From JASHUC01 sp963849095 (GTDB lineage Bacteria > Pseudomonadota > Gammaproteobacteria > Steroidobacterales > Steroidobacteraceae), in NCBI GenBank assembly GCA_963849095.1, contig CAWKGA010000006.1:62001-126000 (forward strand): a stretch of DNA of 64,000 nucleotides, in the 5' to 3' direction. Position numbers and translations under genes: made by a program. The notes under the pieces are model-generated. The model was not told the origin of the DNA. It was given only the letters and a program-made list of their open reading frames with translations, and ran no database searches. Positions 46,342 through 57,761 of the stretch are shown piece after piece. Every line of letters begins with the position of its first letter. Position 1 is the stretch's first letter.

Positions 46342-47025
46342 ATGGGCTCCGAGGGCACACCCAAGATTCTCATCGTGGAAGACGAGCCGAAGCTCGCCGC
46401 GCTTCTCGGGGATTATTTCCGGGCCTCGGGTTACGAGGCGAGCTGGATCGCGGACGGCCGGGAGGTGGTGCCCGCCGTCAAGGCGAATCCTCCGGACCTG
46501 ATCGTCCTCGATTTGATGCTCCCTGGCCGCGACGGGCTCGACATCTGCCGGGAGTTGCGGACGTTCACGAACATCCCTCTCGTGATGGTCACGGCCCGCG
46601 TCGAGGAGATCGATCGGCTGCTCGGCCTCGAGCTCGGGGCGGACGACTACATCTGCAAGCCGTTCAGTCCGCGCGAAGTGGTCGCGCGTATCAAGGCGGT
46701 CTTCCGCCGCGTCAGCCGCGGCTCCGTCCCGGTGAGCGCGCTCGGCCTCGCGATCGACGAGAATCGGTACCTCGCGGCGTTTGACGGCAAGCCCCTCGAC
46801 CTGACGCCGGTCGAGTTTCGTCTGTTGAAAACGCTCGCGACCGCGCCGGGGCGCGTGTTCTCTCGCACGCAGTTGCTCGACAATCTGTATGCCGATCACC
46901 GAGTCGTGACCGACCGCACCGTCGACAGCCATGTGAAGAACCTCAGAAGGAAGCTCCAGCGGGCGAACCCCGACCGGGAGTTTGTCGAGTCCGTGTACGG
47001 CGTCGGCTACAAGCTTGAGTTATAG
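46342..47025 (+). CDS. baeR: Response regulator, OmpR family, BaeR-like
   Basis: A 227-residue regulator. The receiver domain has the acidic pair VEDEPKLA, the phospho-acceptor VLDLMLPGRDGLDIC, the Thr of VTARVEEIDRL and the Lys of DDYICKPFSPRE. The C-terminal winged helix reads LTPVEFRLLKTLATAPGRVF, then SRTQLLDNLYADHRVVTDRT and VDSHVKNLRRKL. It is expected to activate the downstream mdtABC pump. It is followed after seven bases by mdtA. Confidence 0.9.
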   Translation: MGSEGTPKILIVEDEPKLAALLGDYFRASGYEASWIADGREVVPAVKANPPDLIVLDLMLPGRDGLDICRELRTFTNIPLVMVTARVEEIDRLLGLELGADDYICKPFSPREVVARIKAVFRRVSRGSVPVSALGLAIDENRYLAAFDGKPLDLTPVEFRLLKTLATAPGRVFSRTQLLDNLYADHRVVTDRTVDSHVKNLRRKLQRANPDREFVESVYGVGYKLEL

Positions 47026-47032
47026 GTGAACC

Positions 47033-48311
47033 GTGGACACATTGTCTGAGCAGGAACGCGAAACTCCCCCCTCCTTGCGCGAGCCGCCCCCGCCGCCCGT
47101 CCGCACGGGCAAACGCCGGCTGGTGCTCATCATCATCGGACTGGCCGTTCTCACGCTCGCATTCTTCGTGGTGAGAGGCGTCCACCACCGGCAGCAGCGG
47201 ACGGCTTTCGCACGGCGGGGCGGCTTCGGGCGGCCCGGTGGCTTCGGACGCGGTTTCGGGGGCGCAGACTCGGAAGCCAACGACGTGGTTTCCGTCGCCG
47301 TCGCCCGCGCTGCGCTGGGCGACATCGTGATCCGCCTTCCGGCACTCGGAACGGTTACCCCGATCGCGACAGTGACCGTCCAAACGCAGATCAGCGGATA
47401 CCTGCAACAAGTCGCGTTCACCGAGGGCCAGATCGTGCGCAAGGGCGAGTTCCTGGCCCAGATCGATCCGCGCCCCTATCAGGCCGCCCTGGACCAGGCC
47501 AAGGGCAACCTCGCGCGCGATGTGGCCCAGCTCGCAGACGATCAACTGGATCTCAAGCGCTACGCGGACCTCATCAAGCAGGACGCCGTATCCGGGCAGC
47601 AGCTCGACACTCAGAAATACCTCGTCGCCCAGTACGCAGGGACGGTCGAGTCCGACAAAGCCGCGGTCGAGGCCGCGGCCGTCAATCTAGCGTACTGCCA
47701 CATCGTCTCCCCCATCACCGGCCGTGTGGGCTTGAGGGAGGTCGATCGCCGGCAACTATGTTACCCCGAACGAGACCAACGGCATCGTCGTCGTCACGCA
47801 GCTGCAGCCGATCACCGTGATCTTCCCCCTCGCCGAGGACTACGTTCCGGGCATCCAGCAGCGCCTCGCGTCGGGCACCACACTGGAAGTCGACGCCTAT
47901 GACCGCAACAACAGCAAGCAGCTCGCAACGGGCAAGCTCCTGACGCTCGACAACGAGATCGACCCCACCACCGGAACCGTCAAGCTGCGCGCGCAATTCG
48001 ACAACAAGGGGAACGTGCTGTTCCCGAACCAGTTCGTCAACATCCAGCTGATCGAGAACGTCCTGCAGCACCAGCTCATCATTCCGGACGCGGCGGTCCG
48101 CCGCGGAGCGCCGAACGGCGTGCTGTCCACGTTCGTCTACATCGTCAATCCGAACCACACCGTCTCCGTGCGTCCAGTCACGCTCGGGGAGATCGATGGC
48201 GATAACGTCGCGGTGAAGTCGGGCCTCGACGTGGGCGACCTCGTCGTCACGGAGGGAGCCGATCGGTTGCGGGACGGCGCCCGAGTGTTGCTGCCCAGCC
48301 AGAACTCATGA
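47033..48311 (+). pseudogene. mdtA: RND periplasmic adaptor MdtA-like (one frameshift)
   Basis: Membrane-fusion protein linking the RND pump to the outer-membrane channel. Starts at GTG 47033; a membrane anchor (LVLIIIGLAVLTLAFFVV) is followed by a Gly/Arg/Phe-rich linker, then the lipoyl/barrel-sandwich motifs GTVTPIATVTVQTQISGYLQ, VAFTEGQIVRKGEFLAQIDP and LAYCHIVSPITGRVGL. One extra base near 47745 shifts the frame; the remainder (VTPNETNGIVVVTQLQPIT to the end ARVLLPSQNS) reads in a second phase. It is adjacent to baeR and mdtB. Confidence 0.87.
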
Positions 48312-48331
48312 GTCGGCCTTAAGGCCACGCC

Positions 48332-51300
48332 GTGAATCCATCACGTCTCTTCGTCCTGCGTCCCGTCGCGACGACGCTATTCATGGTCGCGATCCTGACG
48401 GTCGGCCTGATCGCCTACCTGCAGTTGCCGCTCTCTGCGCTGCCCGAAGTCGCCTACCCGACGATCCAGGTGCAGACGTTCTACCCGGGCGCGAGCCCCG
48501 AGGTCATCACCTCCGCCATCACGGCGCCCCTCGAGAAGCAGCTCGGCCAGATGCCCGGCCTCGACCAGATGTCCTCGACGAGCTCGGCGGGCGCCTCGGT
48601 CATCATCATGCAGTTCGATCTGTCGCTCCCGCTCGACGTGGCCGAGCAGGAAGTGCAGGCCGCGATCAGCGCGGCGCAGGTGCTGCTGCCCCAGGATCTG
48701 CCGGCGCCGCCGATCTACGCCAAGGTCAATCCGGCGGACGCGCCGGTGCTCACCCTCGGCATCACCTCGAAGGTGATGCCGCTCACCGAGGTCGAGGATC
48801 TCGCCGACACACGCATCGCGCAGAAGATCTCCCAGCTGAAAGGCGTCGGCGTGGTGAGCATCACCGGCGGCGAGCGGCCCGCCGTGAGAGTGATCGTGAA
48901 TCCGCTCGCCCTGGCCGCGTACGGGCTGAACCTCGACGATCTGCGCACGACGATCAGCGTCGCAAATCAGAACGGCCCCAAGGGCACGCTCGACGGACCT
49001 GCACGCGCTTACACCATCAATACCAACGATCAGCTGGAATCCGCAAGCGAGTACGGCGACATCATCATCGCGTACCGCAACGGCGCGCCTGTGCGCCTCC
49101 GCGATGTGGCGATCCTCACCGCGGGCTCGGAGAACACCAAGCTCGGCGGCTGGATGAACACGACGCCCGCGCTGATCTTGAACGTCCAGCGCCAGCCGGA
49201 TGCCAACGTCGTCGAAGTCGTCAACCGGATCCAAGAGCTTCTGCCCTCACTGAAGGCTTCGCTGCCCGCCGGAGTCGATGTAACGGTTCTCACGGACCGT
49301 ACCACCACGATTCGAGCCTCGATCAAGGACGTCCAGTTCGAGCTCGCTCTCTCCGTCGTGCTGGTCGTTCTCGTCATCTTCCTGTTCCTGCGGAACGTTC
49401 CCGCGACGATCATCCCGAGCCTGTCCGTGCCGCTGTCGATCGTCGGCACGTTCGCGGTGATGTACCTCGCCGGCTTCAGCCTCAACAATCTATCCCTCAT
49501 GGCGCTCACCATCGCGACCGGCTTCGTCGTGGACGATGCCATCGTGATGATCGAAAATATCTCGCGATACATCGAGGCCGGCGAGCGGCCGCTCGAGGCC
49601 GCGTTGAAGGGAGCCGGGCAGATCGGCTTCACCATCATCTCGCTCACCGTCTCGCTCATCGCCGTGCTGATTCCTCTCCTCTTCATGCAGGATGTGGTCG
49701 GGCGGCTGTTCCGCGAGTTCGCCATCACCCTCGCCGTGACGATCCTCATCTCGGCGGTCGTGTCCCTTACGCTCGTGCCCATGATGTGCGCGAAGCTGCT
49801 CAAATCGGCCCCGCGGCCGGGCGAGGAGCGGGAGCCGCGCTGGGACTGGTTCGCCGCGGTGCTCCGCTGGTACGGCAAGCGCCTCACCTGGGTGCTCGAG
49901 CATCAGACACTGACACTCTGGGTGGCGATCGCGACGCTCGCCGTCACGGTGTGCTCTACGTGCTCATACCAAAGGGATTTTTTCCCGATCAGGACACCGG
50001 CCTCATCCAGGGCGTGTCGGAGGCGTCGGAGTCGATCTCCTACGACGCCATGGCGGAGCGCCAGCAAGCGCTCGCCGCGGCCATTCTCGAGGACCCGGCC
50101 GTCACGAGCCTGTCGTCCTTCATCGGCGTGGACGGCAACAATGTGACGCTGAACAGCGGGCGGTTCCTGATCAACCTGAAGCCGCGCAGCGACCGCACCG
50201 CGACGGCCGATGAGGTGATCCGCCGCCTGAAGGCGGAGACGGCGGGGGTGCCCGGCATCACGCTGTACATGCAGCCGGCCCAGGATCTCACGCTCGACTA
50301 CGACGCGTGAGCCGCGCCGAGTACCAGTTCATCCTCGAGAGCGCGGACAGCGCGGCGCTCACGACCTGGACGCCGAAACTCGTGGCGGCGCTTCGCCAGT
50401 TGCCGCAGCTCGCCGACGTCGCGAGCAATCAGGAGAACAACGGGCTGGCGGCCTACATCACGATCGACCGCGACACCGCCGCACGGCTCGGCATCAGCGT
50501 GGGCACGGTCGACAACGCTGCTCTACGATGCGTTCGGACAGCGCATCATCTCGACGATCTTCACCCAGTCGAACCAGTACCGCGTCATCCTGCAGGCGAA
50601 TCCCTCCTCGTTCCATTCCATCGACTCCTTGAGCACGCTCTACGTGCCTTCGGCCGGCTGGCGGACAGGTGCCCCTGTCGGCGCTTGCCAAGATCGACAT
50701 CGAGCGCGGCCTCTCGTCATCAATCATCTCGCGCAATTCCCCGCCGCGACGATCTCGTTCAACGTGTCCCCGGGGACATCGCTCGGTGCCGCAGTCGATG
50801 CGATCGTGAATGCCGAGGACAACCTCGGAATGCCGGAGAGCATCCGCACGACCTTCCAGGGCGCGGCCCTCGCCTTCCGCAAGAATCTGACGAACGAGCT
50901 GCTGCTGCTGCATCGCGGCGGTCGGCGTCATGTACATCGTGCTCGGCGTGCTGTATGAGAGCTTCATCCATCCGGTGACGATTCTCTCGACGCTGCCGTC
51001 CGCGGGCATCGGGGCGTTGCTCGCCATGATGATCGCCGGGGACGATCTCACCATCATCGCGCTCATCGGCATCATCCTGCTCATCGGCATCGTGAAGAAG
51101 AACGCGATCCTCATGATCGATTTCGCGATCGACGCGGAGCGCACGCAGGGCCTCGCGCCGCCCGAGGCCATCTACCAGGCGTGCCTGCTCCGGTTCCGGC
51201 CGATCATCATGACGACGCTCGTCGCCATATTCGGCGCTCTGCCGCTCATGTTCGGCACCGGCACGGGCTCCGAGCTGCGGCACCCGCTCGGCGTGAGCAT

Positions 51301-51445
51301 CGTGGGCGGCCTGCTCGTGAGCCAGGTTCTGACCCTGTTCACCACGCCGGTGATCTACCTGGCATTCGACCGCATCGCGAAGCGCCTGACGCAGCACCGC
51401 GCGTCCGAGCTCGACGGCGGCATCCTCGCGGACGATCCGACGTGA
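48332..51445 (+). pseudogene. mdtB: RND efflux pump subunit MdtB-like (multiple frameshifts)
   Basis: Inner-membrane proton-driven multidrug pump subunit. Starts at GTG 48332 with the RND N-terminus SRLFVLRPVATTLFMVAILT and PTIQVQTFYPGASPEVITSA; the proton-relay helix contains GFVVDDAIVMIENISR. The first 1.6 kb are clean. Breaks then occur near 49950, 50300, 50520, 50670, 50730 and 50915; later blocks (YIVLGVLYESFIHPVTILST and GIVKKNAILMIDFAIDAERT) remain intact. The stop overlaps the mdtC GTG. With MdtC it should form a B2C heterotrimer. Confidence 0.87.
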
Positions 51446-54400
51446 ACATCTCCGCTCCATTCATCGCGCGGCCGGTCGCGACGATCCTGTTGACGCTCGG
51501 CATCGCCGCTCGCCGGGGCCGCCGCGTTCACTCTGCTGCCCGTCGCCTCCCTGCCGCCCATCGACGTGCCGGCCATCTTCGTCTCGGAGTCCTTCCCCGG
51601 GGCGAGTCCGGAGATCATGGCGAGCTCCATCGCGACGCCGTTGGAGCGCCACCTCGGCGCCATCGCCGACGTGAACGACATCACGTCAACCAGCACCGTG
51701 GGGTCCACGAACATTCAGCTCACCTTCGGCGCTGGACCGGGACATCAACGGAGCCGCGCGCGACGTGGAGGCGGCGATCGAGGCAGCGCATGCGGACCTG
51801 CCGACCGGACTCACGCAGAGTCCGACCTACCGCCAGCTCAATACCTCGAACTTTCCGGTCATGACCATCGCGATGACCTCGAGCGTGCTCACGCAAGGAC
51901 AGATCTACGACGCGGCGGATGCCGTCGTTTCGCAGCGTCTCTCGCAGATCAAGGGCGTCGGTGGGGTGAACGTCAACGGCAGCGCGCTGCCTGCCGTTCG
52001 CGTTGAGCTCAATCCGCTCCTCCTGTCGCATTACGGAATCGGCCTTCAGGACGTCGTGCCGCCATCTCCAACGCGAACGCCAACGCGCCGAAGGGTGGTA
52101 TCGATGTGGGGCCCACGCGCTACGAGATCTATACGAACGACAACGCGCGCGACGCGCCGGCTTATCGCAATCTCGTCATCGCGAGCCGCAACGGTGCCTA
52201 CGTCAGACTGAGCGACGTCGCGACGGTCACCGACATGCAGGATGGCGCCACGGCGAACATCCGCACTTACGGCATCTACAACGGCAGGGCGGCGGTGACC
52301 GTCCAGGTCCTCGAGACAACCCGGCGCCAACGTCATCGACGTGGTCGACGCCGTCAAGGCCGAGCTACCGCAGCTCAAGGCCACCATCGACCCGAAGATC
52401 GATCTCAAGGTCACCTCCGACCGGTCGGTGACGATTCGCGAGTCGTTGCGCCAGGTCGAGGAGACGCTGCTCCTCTCGGTCGTGATGGTCGTCTTCGTCG
52501 TCTACATCTTCCTCAACAGCTACCGCGCTGCCTACGTGCCGGCGGTCGTCGTGCCGGTATCGCTGATCGGAACCTTCGGGGCGATGTACCTGCTCAACTT
52601 CACGCTCGACAATTTCTCCCTGATGGCGCTCACGGTCGCGACGGGGTTCGTCGTCGACGATGCGATCGTCGTCATGGAGAACACGACGCGGCACATCGAG
52701 GCGGGTATGCCACGGATGCGGGCCGCACTGTTCGGGGCCCGCGAGGTGAGCTTCACCGTGCTCTCGATGAGCCTCTCCCTGGTGTCCGTATTCATTCCCT
52801 TCCAGCTGATCGGCGGGATCGTCGGCCGGCTGTTCGGCGAGTTCACGATCAGCTTAGTCGGTCGCGATCCTCATCTCGCTCGCCCTGTCGCTCACGACCA
52901 CCCCGATGATGTGTTCGCGCCTGCTCGGGAGAGAGCGCAGGCGCGCCGAGACGGAGCGGCCGCGCGCGTTCGACCGCGGCTTCGCCGCGCTGCGCAGGGA
53001 ATATGAAGTGACGCTCGCCTGGGCCTTGAATCACCGCCGGCTGATGGTCCTCGTCCTGCTCACCGTGATCGGGCTCAACTTCTACCTGTACGTCGTCGTT
53101 TCGAAGGGCTTCTTTCCGCAAGCAGGACACCGGCCAGCTGCAGGGGGGCATGCGCGCCGACTCGACTGCGTCCTTCCAGCTGATCAAGGAGAAGCTGCAG
53201 CAAGTCGCACAGATCATCCAGTCCGATCCCGCCGTCGAAAGCGTGACGGGCTCCGTGGGAGGCGGCAATTTCTTCGGGGGCGGATCGAGCGCGAACGTCA
53301 ACGTCTCGCTCAAGCCGCTGAGCGAGCGCAACGCCTCGGCCGACCAGGTGATCGACCGGCTACGGCCTCAGCTCGCCCGGGTGAGCGGCGTCACCACCTT
53401 CCTGCAAGCGCAGCAGGATATCGGCGGAGGGGGCGGCGGACGATCGGGCAACGCGGAGTACCAGTACACGCTGCTCGGCGACGATCTCAGTGAGCTTAGA
53501 ACCTGGTCGGACAAGCTCCGTCTCGCCCTCCGGAATGTACCCCAGATCACCGACGTGGACACGGACCTGCAACCCGGCGGGCTCCAGGCGAATCTCATCG
53601 TGGATCGCGACACGGCCTACCGCCTCGGCCTCACTGAGGCGCAGATCGACAGCTCGCTCGACGACGCCTTCGCCCAGGCGCAGGTCTCGACCATCTACAA
53701 CCCCTACAGTCCCCAGCAGTACCACGTGGTCATGGAAGTCGCGCCCCAGTTCTGGCAGAGCCCGAACGTGCTGAAGGAGCTCTACATCAGCACGGCCGGC
53801 GGCCCGGTGAGCGGGACCGAGCTCACGCAGGCCGTCGCCGGCACGACGCAGTACAAGGGCGCCACCGCCCTGTCGAGCGCGGCCATCGCAGGGGACTTGG
53901 CGCGCAACGCGGCCTCCAACTCCCTCGCCAATGCCGGTCGGGGCAATACCTCGACTGGATCGGCCGTCAGCGTGAGCGCGGAGACCGTGGTTCCGTTCTC
54001 CGCGTTCAGTCACTTCGAGACCGGCACGACGCCGGTGAGCGTCAACCATACGGGGATCTCCGCATCCACGTCCTTCGCGTTCAATTTGCCGGCGGGCGGA
54101 TCGCTCGGCGCGGCGATCGCAGCAATCCAGAGAGCCATGAATGTCATCCACGTCCCAACCAGCGTCCGCGGCAGCACCTACGGCACGGCGCAACTCTTCC
54201 AGCAAAACGCCAGTGAGATGCCCCTCATGCTCCTCGCGGCGCTGCTCGCGATCTACGTCGTGCTCGGCATGCTCTACGAGAGCTTCGGCCACCCGCTCAT
54301 CATCCTCTCGACCCTGCCCTCCGGAGGACTCGGAGCGCTGCTCGCGTTGCTCGCGACAGGGACCGAGCTCAATCTCGTCTCCTTCCTCGGCATCATCATG

Positions 54401-54772
54401 CTGATCGGGATCGTCATGAAGAACGCGATCATGATGGTGGACTTCGGGCTCGACGGGGAGCGCCGGCTCGGCCTCGATCCGGTCGCCGCGATCAGCCGCG
54501 CCTGCTCGCTGCGCTTCCGCCCGATCATGATGACGACCTGCGCGGCAATCGCGGGCGCCTTGCCTCTTGCCCTCGCCTTCGGGGAAGGCACGGCGATGCG
54601 CCGCCCCCTCGGCATCTCCATCGTCGGCGGACTGATCGCGAGCCAGATCCTCACCCTCTTCACGACACCGGTCGTCTATCTGTACATCCATCCCGTCTCG
54701 CGGAAGCGTCGAGCGGCGTGGGACCCTCCACCGCTCGCGTCCGGGAACCCGGGCGCACAGGTGGGCGCATGA
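51442..54772 (+). pseudogene. mdtC: RND efflux pump subunit MdtC-like (multiple frameshifts)
   Basis: Second RND pump subunit. Starts at GTG 51442 in a GTGA overlap with mdtB (NISAPFIARPVATILLTLGI). Breaks near 51515, 51732, 52060, 52322, 52858 and 53122; the last 1.6 kb are clean. The proton-relay DD pair is present (GFVVDDAIVVMENTTRHIEA), as is YVVLGMLYESFGHPLIILST. A Gly/Asn/Ser/Thr-rich stretch near 53880-54000 (RNAASNSLANAGRGNTSTG) enlarges the second periplasmic loop. It ends in an ATGA overlap with the outer-membrane channel gene. Confidence 0.87.
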
Positions 54773-56256
54773 GCACGCTCGGAAACGGGACGGCGGTCCA
54801 TATCGGCTCCGGCGCGCCGCTCGCCCGGGCTCTCGCCCTCGCCTTCGCGGTCCTGCTCGCGGCGGGCTGCGCGGTCGGACCCAACTACAAGCGGCCCGTG
54901 GTCGTCACGGCGGCGAGCTACAAGGAGGTGGACGGCTGGAAGCCGAGCGAGCCCGCCGATGTGATGAGCCGCGGCCCCTGGTGGCAGATCTTCAATGACG
55001 ATGTGCTCAACCAGCTCGAGAGCCAGGTCAACGTCTCCAACGAGAACGTCAAGGCCGCCGCGCAGGCGGTCGATGAGGCGCGGGCGCTGGTGCGCGAGGG
55101 CGAGGCGAGCTTCTGGCCATCGATCTCCTTGAGCGCATCCCGGCAGCGCACCGTGGAGGGCCTCGGCGCGTTCAGCACCGGACTCCCCACGGGCGGCGGC
55201 GCGTCGAGCGGGACCGCTATCACCACCACGGAGAACACAGTGGGGGCCAGCGGCAGCTGGGACCTCGACATCTGGGGAAAGACCCGCCGCACGGTCGAAG
55301 GCGAGAAGGCCTCCGCGCAAGCGAGCGCCGCCGCCCTGGCGACGACCGAATTGACCGCTCAGGCCGATCTCGCGAGCGATTACTTCGAGCTGCGCGCCCA
55401 GGACCAGCTGGAATTCCTGCTGGTCGACATCGTCGAGGCGGACGACAAGGCCCTCAAGATCACCCAGGCCCGCTACCGCGACGGTGTCGCCTACAAGGCG
55501 GACATCCTGAGCGCCCAGACGGAGCTGCTCACCGCCCAGGCGCAGCAAGTCAACACCCAGATCCAGCGGGCCACACTCGAGCACGCCATCGCGGTGCTGA
55601 TCGGGAAGCAGCCCGCCGAGCTCGCCTTGAAGCCGGCGATGCTCGCGAGTGTCATTCCCACGGTACCTCCCGGAGTCCCCTCGACCCTCCTCGAGCGGCG
55701 TCCCGACATCGCCCAGGCGGAACGCGAGGTCGCCTCCGCCAATGCCCAGGTCGGCGTCGCGATCTCGGCCTTCTTCCCGAGCCTCACCCTCGCTGCCTCG
55801 GATGAGTACTCCGGGCTCACCTTGAGCAAGCTGATCCGGGCGTCGAATCAGATCTGGTCGTTCGGACCCTCTATCGCCCAAACTCTGTTCGAGGGGGGCC
55901 TGATACGAGCGCAGGTTGCTCAGGCGCGAGCCTCATATCGGGAGAGCGTCGCCAACTACCGGCAGACGGTCCTCGCCGATTTCGAGCAGGTCGAGGATCA
56001 GCTCGTGACGCTCAGGGTCCTCGAGAAGCAGGCGGTGCTCGAGGACCAGCTCGTCAAGGCCTCGAGAGAGGACGAGACGCTGACGCTCGAGCAGTACAAG
56101 GCGGGCACGGAGCCCTACAGCAGCGTCATCACCGCACAGACCACCCGGCTCAACGCGGAGGAGACAGCGCTCACCGTGCAGCTCGACCGGTTCACGTCGA
56201 GCATCTCGCTGATCGAAGCACTGGGCGGAGGCTGGAACACCTCGCAGCTGAAGTAG
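54769..56256 (+). CDS. Outer-membrane efflux lipoprotein, NodT/OprM family
   Basis: A 495-residue TolC-like channel. A signal peptide with lipobox LLAAGC near residue 30 is followed by the family start AVGPNYKRPVV and WWQIFNDDVLNQL; two outer-membrane efflux repeats follow, with LASDYFELRAQDQL and LLERRPDIAQAEREVASANA, plus TLFEGGLIRAQVAQARASYR. It completes the tripartite MdtABC pump and, unlike the pump genes, its frame is intact. Confidence 0.9.
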   Translation: MSTLGNGTAVHIGSGAPLARALALAFAVLLAAGCAVGPNYKRPVVVTAASYKEVDGWKPSEPADVMSRGPWWQIFNDDVLNQLESQVNVSNENVKAAAQAVDEARALVREGEASFWPSISLSASRQRTVEGLGAFSTGLPTGGGASSGTAITTTENTVGASGSWDLDIWGKTRRTVEGEKASAQASAAALATTELTAQADLASDYFELRAQDQLEFLLVDIVEADDKALKITQARYRDGVAYKADILSAQTELLTAQAQQVNTQIQRATLEHAIAVLIGKQPAELALKPAMLASVIPTVPPGVPSTLLERRPDIAQAEREVASANAQVGVAISAFFPSLTLAASDEYSGLTLSKLIRASNQIWSFGPSIAQTLFEGGLIRAQVAQARASYRESVANYRQTVLADFEQVEDQLVTLRVLEKQAVLEDQLVKASREDETLTLEQYKAGTEPYSSVITAQTTRLNAEETALTVQLDRFTSSISLIEALGGGWNTSQLK

Positions 56257-56286
56257 CGCCACGGCTCAAGGCCGCGACGCGACGGG

Positions 56287-56721
56287 TCACGTCGCGAAGA
56301 GCTGCTCGGGGATGTTGCGGAAAGACTTGAACTCGAGCGCATTGCCCGAGGGGTCGAGCAGGAACATCGTGGCCTGCTCGCCCGGTGCACCTTTGAAGCG
56401 CACGTGGGGCTCCACCACGAACGCGACGCCGCGGCTCCTCAGCCGCTCGGCGAGCTCGCTCCATGCCTGCATCTCGAGCACGACGCCGCAGTGCGGGACC
56501 GGAACGTCGTCGCCGTCCACCGGATTGAAGTGCGAGCCGATCTTCCCGTCCTTCCCGAGGCTCGGATTCAAATGGCAGACGAGCTGGTGGCCGTAGAGGT
56601 TGAAGTCGACCCAGTGAGCGCTGCTGCGGCCCTCCGAGCATCCGAGGATGCCCTTGTAGAACGCGCGCGCCTCCGAGAGGTCTCGGGTCTGGATCGCAAT
56701 GTGGAAAGGAGTCAGGGACAT
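56287..56721 (-). CDS. VOC-family (glyoxalase/dioxygenase-like) protein
   Basis: A 144-residue protein. FHIAIQTRDLSEARAFYKGI at the N-terminus and FLLDPSGNALEFKSF near the C-terminus are the paired VOC modules with likely metal ligands His7 and the terminal Glu. GYHQLVCHL-type YGHQLVCHLNP and VPHCGVVLEM lie between. The start at 56721 overlaps the upstream ATG of the divergent yciH by two bases. Substrate unknown. Confidence 0.85.
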   Translation of the reverse strand: MSLTPFHIAIQTRDLSEARAFYKGILGCSEGRSSAHWVDFNLYGHQLVCHLNPSLGKDGKIGSHFNPVDGDDVPVPHCGVVLEMQAWSELAERLRSRGVAFVVEPHVRFKGAPGEQATMFLLDPSGNALEFKSFRNIPEQLFAT

Positions 56722-56746
56722 GAGGCGTAAGTATACCTTCCGTGGC

Positions 56747-57082
56747 GTGGTCGTCAGAACCGATCCATCACGGACCCGGCCGGCGGCCCGGCCTGCGGGC
56801 AGGCCGCCCGCCGGCTCACATGCCGCAGGCGGCGGCCCAGCGCCCGCCCGGGTGCGCGTCGGCCGCGAGATCGCGGGCCGTGCCGGCAAGGGCGTGTCGG
56901 TGATCTCCGGACTGCCTCTCTCCGCCTCCGAGCTCGAGGACCTCGCCGGCCGGCTGAAGAGACTCTGCGGCGCGGGCGGCGCGGTGAAGGACGGCGTCAT
57001 CGAGATCCAGGGCGATCACCGCGACCGCCTCGTCGCGGAGCTCAGGAGGCTCGGCTACGACGCCAAGCGCTCCGGCGGTTGA
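56747..57082 (+). CDS. yciH: SUI1/eIF1-like translation factor, YciH family
   Basis: About 111 residues. The SUI1 core is in the C-terminal half: RVGREIAGRAGKGVSVISGL, DLAGRLKRLCGAGGAVKDGV and IEIQGDHRDRLVAELRRLGY. The N-terminus is a proline/alanine/arginine linker. I favour GTG 56747 (VVVRTDPSRTR, resembling the VYSTDP start of relatives); the in-frame ATG at 56720 overlaps the divergent VOC start codon, and a TATACC -10-like site lies between the two. YciH proteins influence start-codon selection. Confidence 0.8.
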   Translation: MVVRTDPSRTRPAARPAGRPPAGSHAAGGGPAPARVRVGREIAGRAGKGVSVISGLPLSASELEDLAGRLKRLCGAGGAVKDGVIEIQGDHRDRLVAELRRLGYDAKRSGG

Positions 57083-57084
57083 GC

Positions 57085-57609
57085 CTACGCCGCGCCGGCG
57101 CTGCGGCAGGTCTCGAACAGGAACCAGGTGCGTCGCTCGGCCTCGTCGATCCACACCTCGAGCAGGCTCGCCGTGGCCACGTCGGTGTGCTCATCGCACG
57201 TCGCGTGCGCCGAGCGCATGCTCGCCGTGAGCTGCCGATTGTCCTCGCGCAGCTCCGCCAGCATGTCGAGCGGCGTCACGTAATCCGCGTCGTTGTCGCG
57301 GATTCTGCGCAAGCGGTCGATGTGGCCGATCGAATGGAGCGTCGCGCCGCCGATCTTGCGCACCCGCTCGGCGATGTCGTCCGTGATGGCGAAGATCTGC
57401 TCGGACTGCTCATCGAGCAGCAGGTGATAGTCGCGGAAGTGCGGGCCCGACATGTGCCAGTGGAAATTTTTCGTCTTCATGTAGAGCGTGAACACGTCGG
57501 CCAGCAGCGCATTCAGCGCTCCCGAGATGTCGCGCGTCGCGTCCGCACCGAGGTCCGTGGGGCTTGCGATCAGCGCCTTGCGTCGCGCCTTGGCGTCTTC
57601 GATGCTCAT
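57085..57609 (-). CDS. dps: Dps family DNA-protecting mini-ferritin
   Basis: A 174-residue Dps protein. LLADVFTLYMKTKNFHWHMS and GPHFRDYHLLLDEQSEQIFA contain the His, Asp and Glu ligands of the inter-subunit ferroxidase site, followed by DDIAERVRKIGGATLHSIGH. I start at ATG 57609, preceded by AGGAGG; upstream in-frame starts lack this. It forms 12-mers that store iron and shield DNA under stress. It is convergent with yciH, two bases apart. Confidence 0.9.
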   Translation of the reverse strand: MSIEDAKARRKALIASPTDLGADATRDISGALNALLADVFTLYMKTKNFHWHMSGPHFRDYHLLLDEQSEQIFAITDDIAERVRKIGGATLHSIGHIDRLRRIRDNDADYVTPLDMLAELREDNRQLTASMRSAHATCDEHTDVATASLLEVWIDEAERRTWFLFETCRSAGAA

Positions 57610-57761
57610 CTCATCCTCCTGTTTCGAGCGGTCAGCGGACACGATCTCCGCAACCCAATATACCGCGAATACCCGCGAGGTTCCCCGCGTAGTCACCGGA
57701 TTGACGGCCGATGACGGACCGGCGACACTGAAGGATTACGATCCGGCCTCGAGATTTTTTC

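Noticed and set aside
47745..53122. Programmed ribosomal frameshifting in the mdt genes
   Set aside because: There are too many sites, in both directions, without slippery heptamers or shared context; errors or mutation explain them better.
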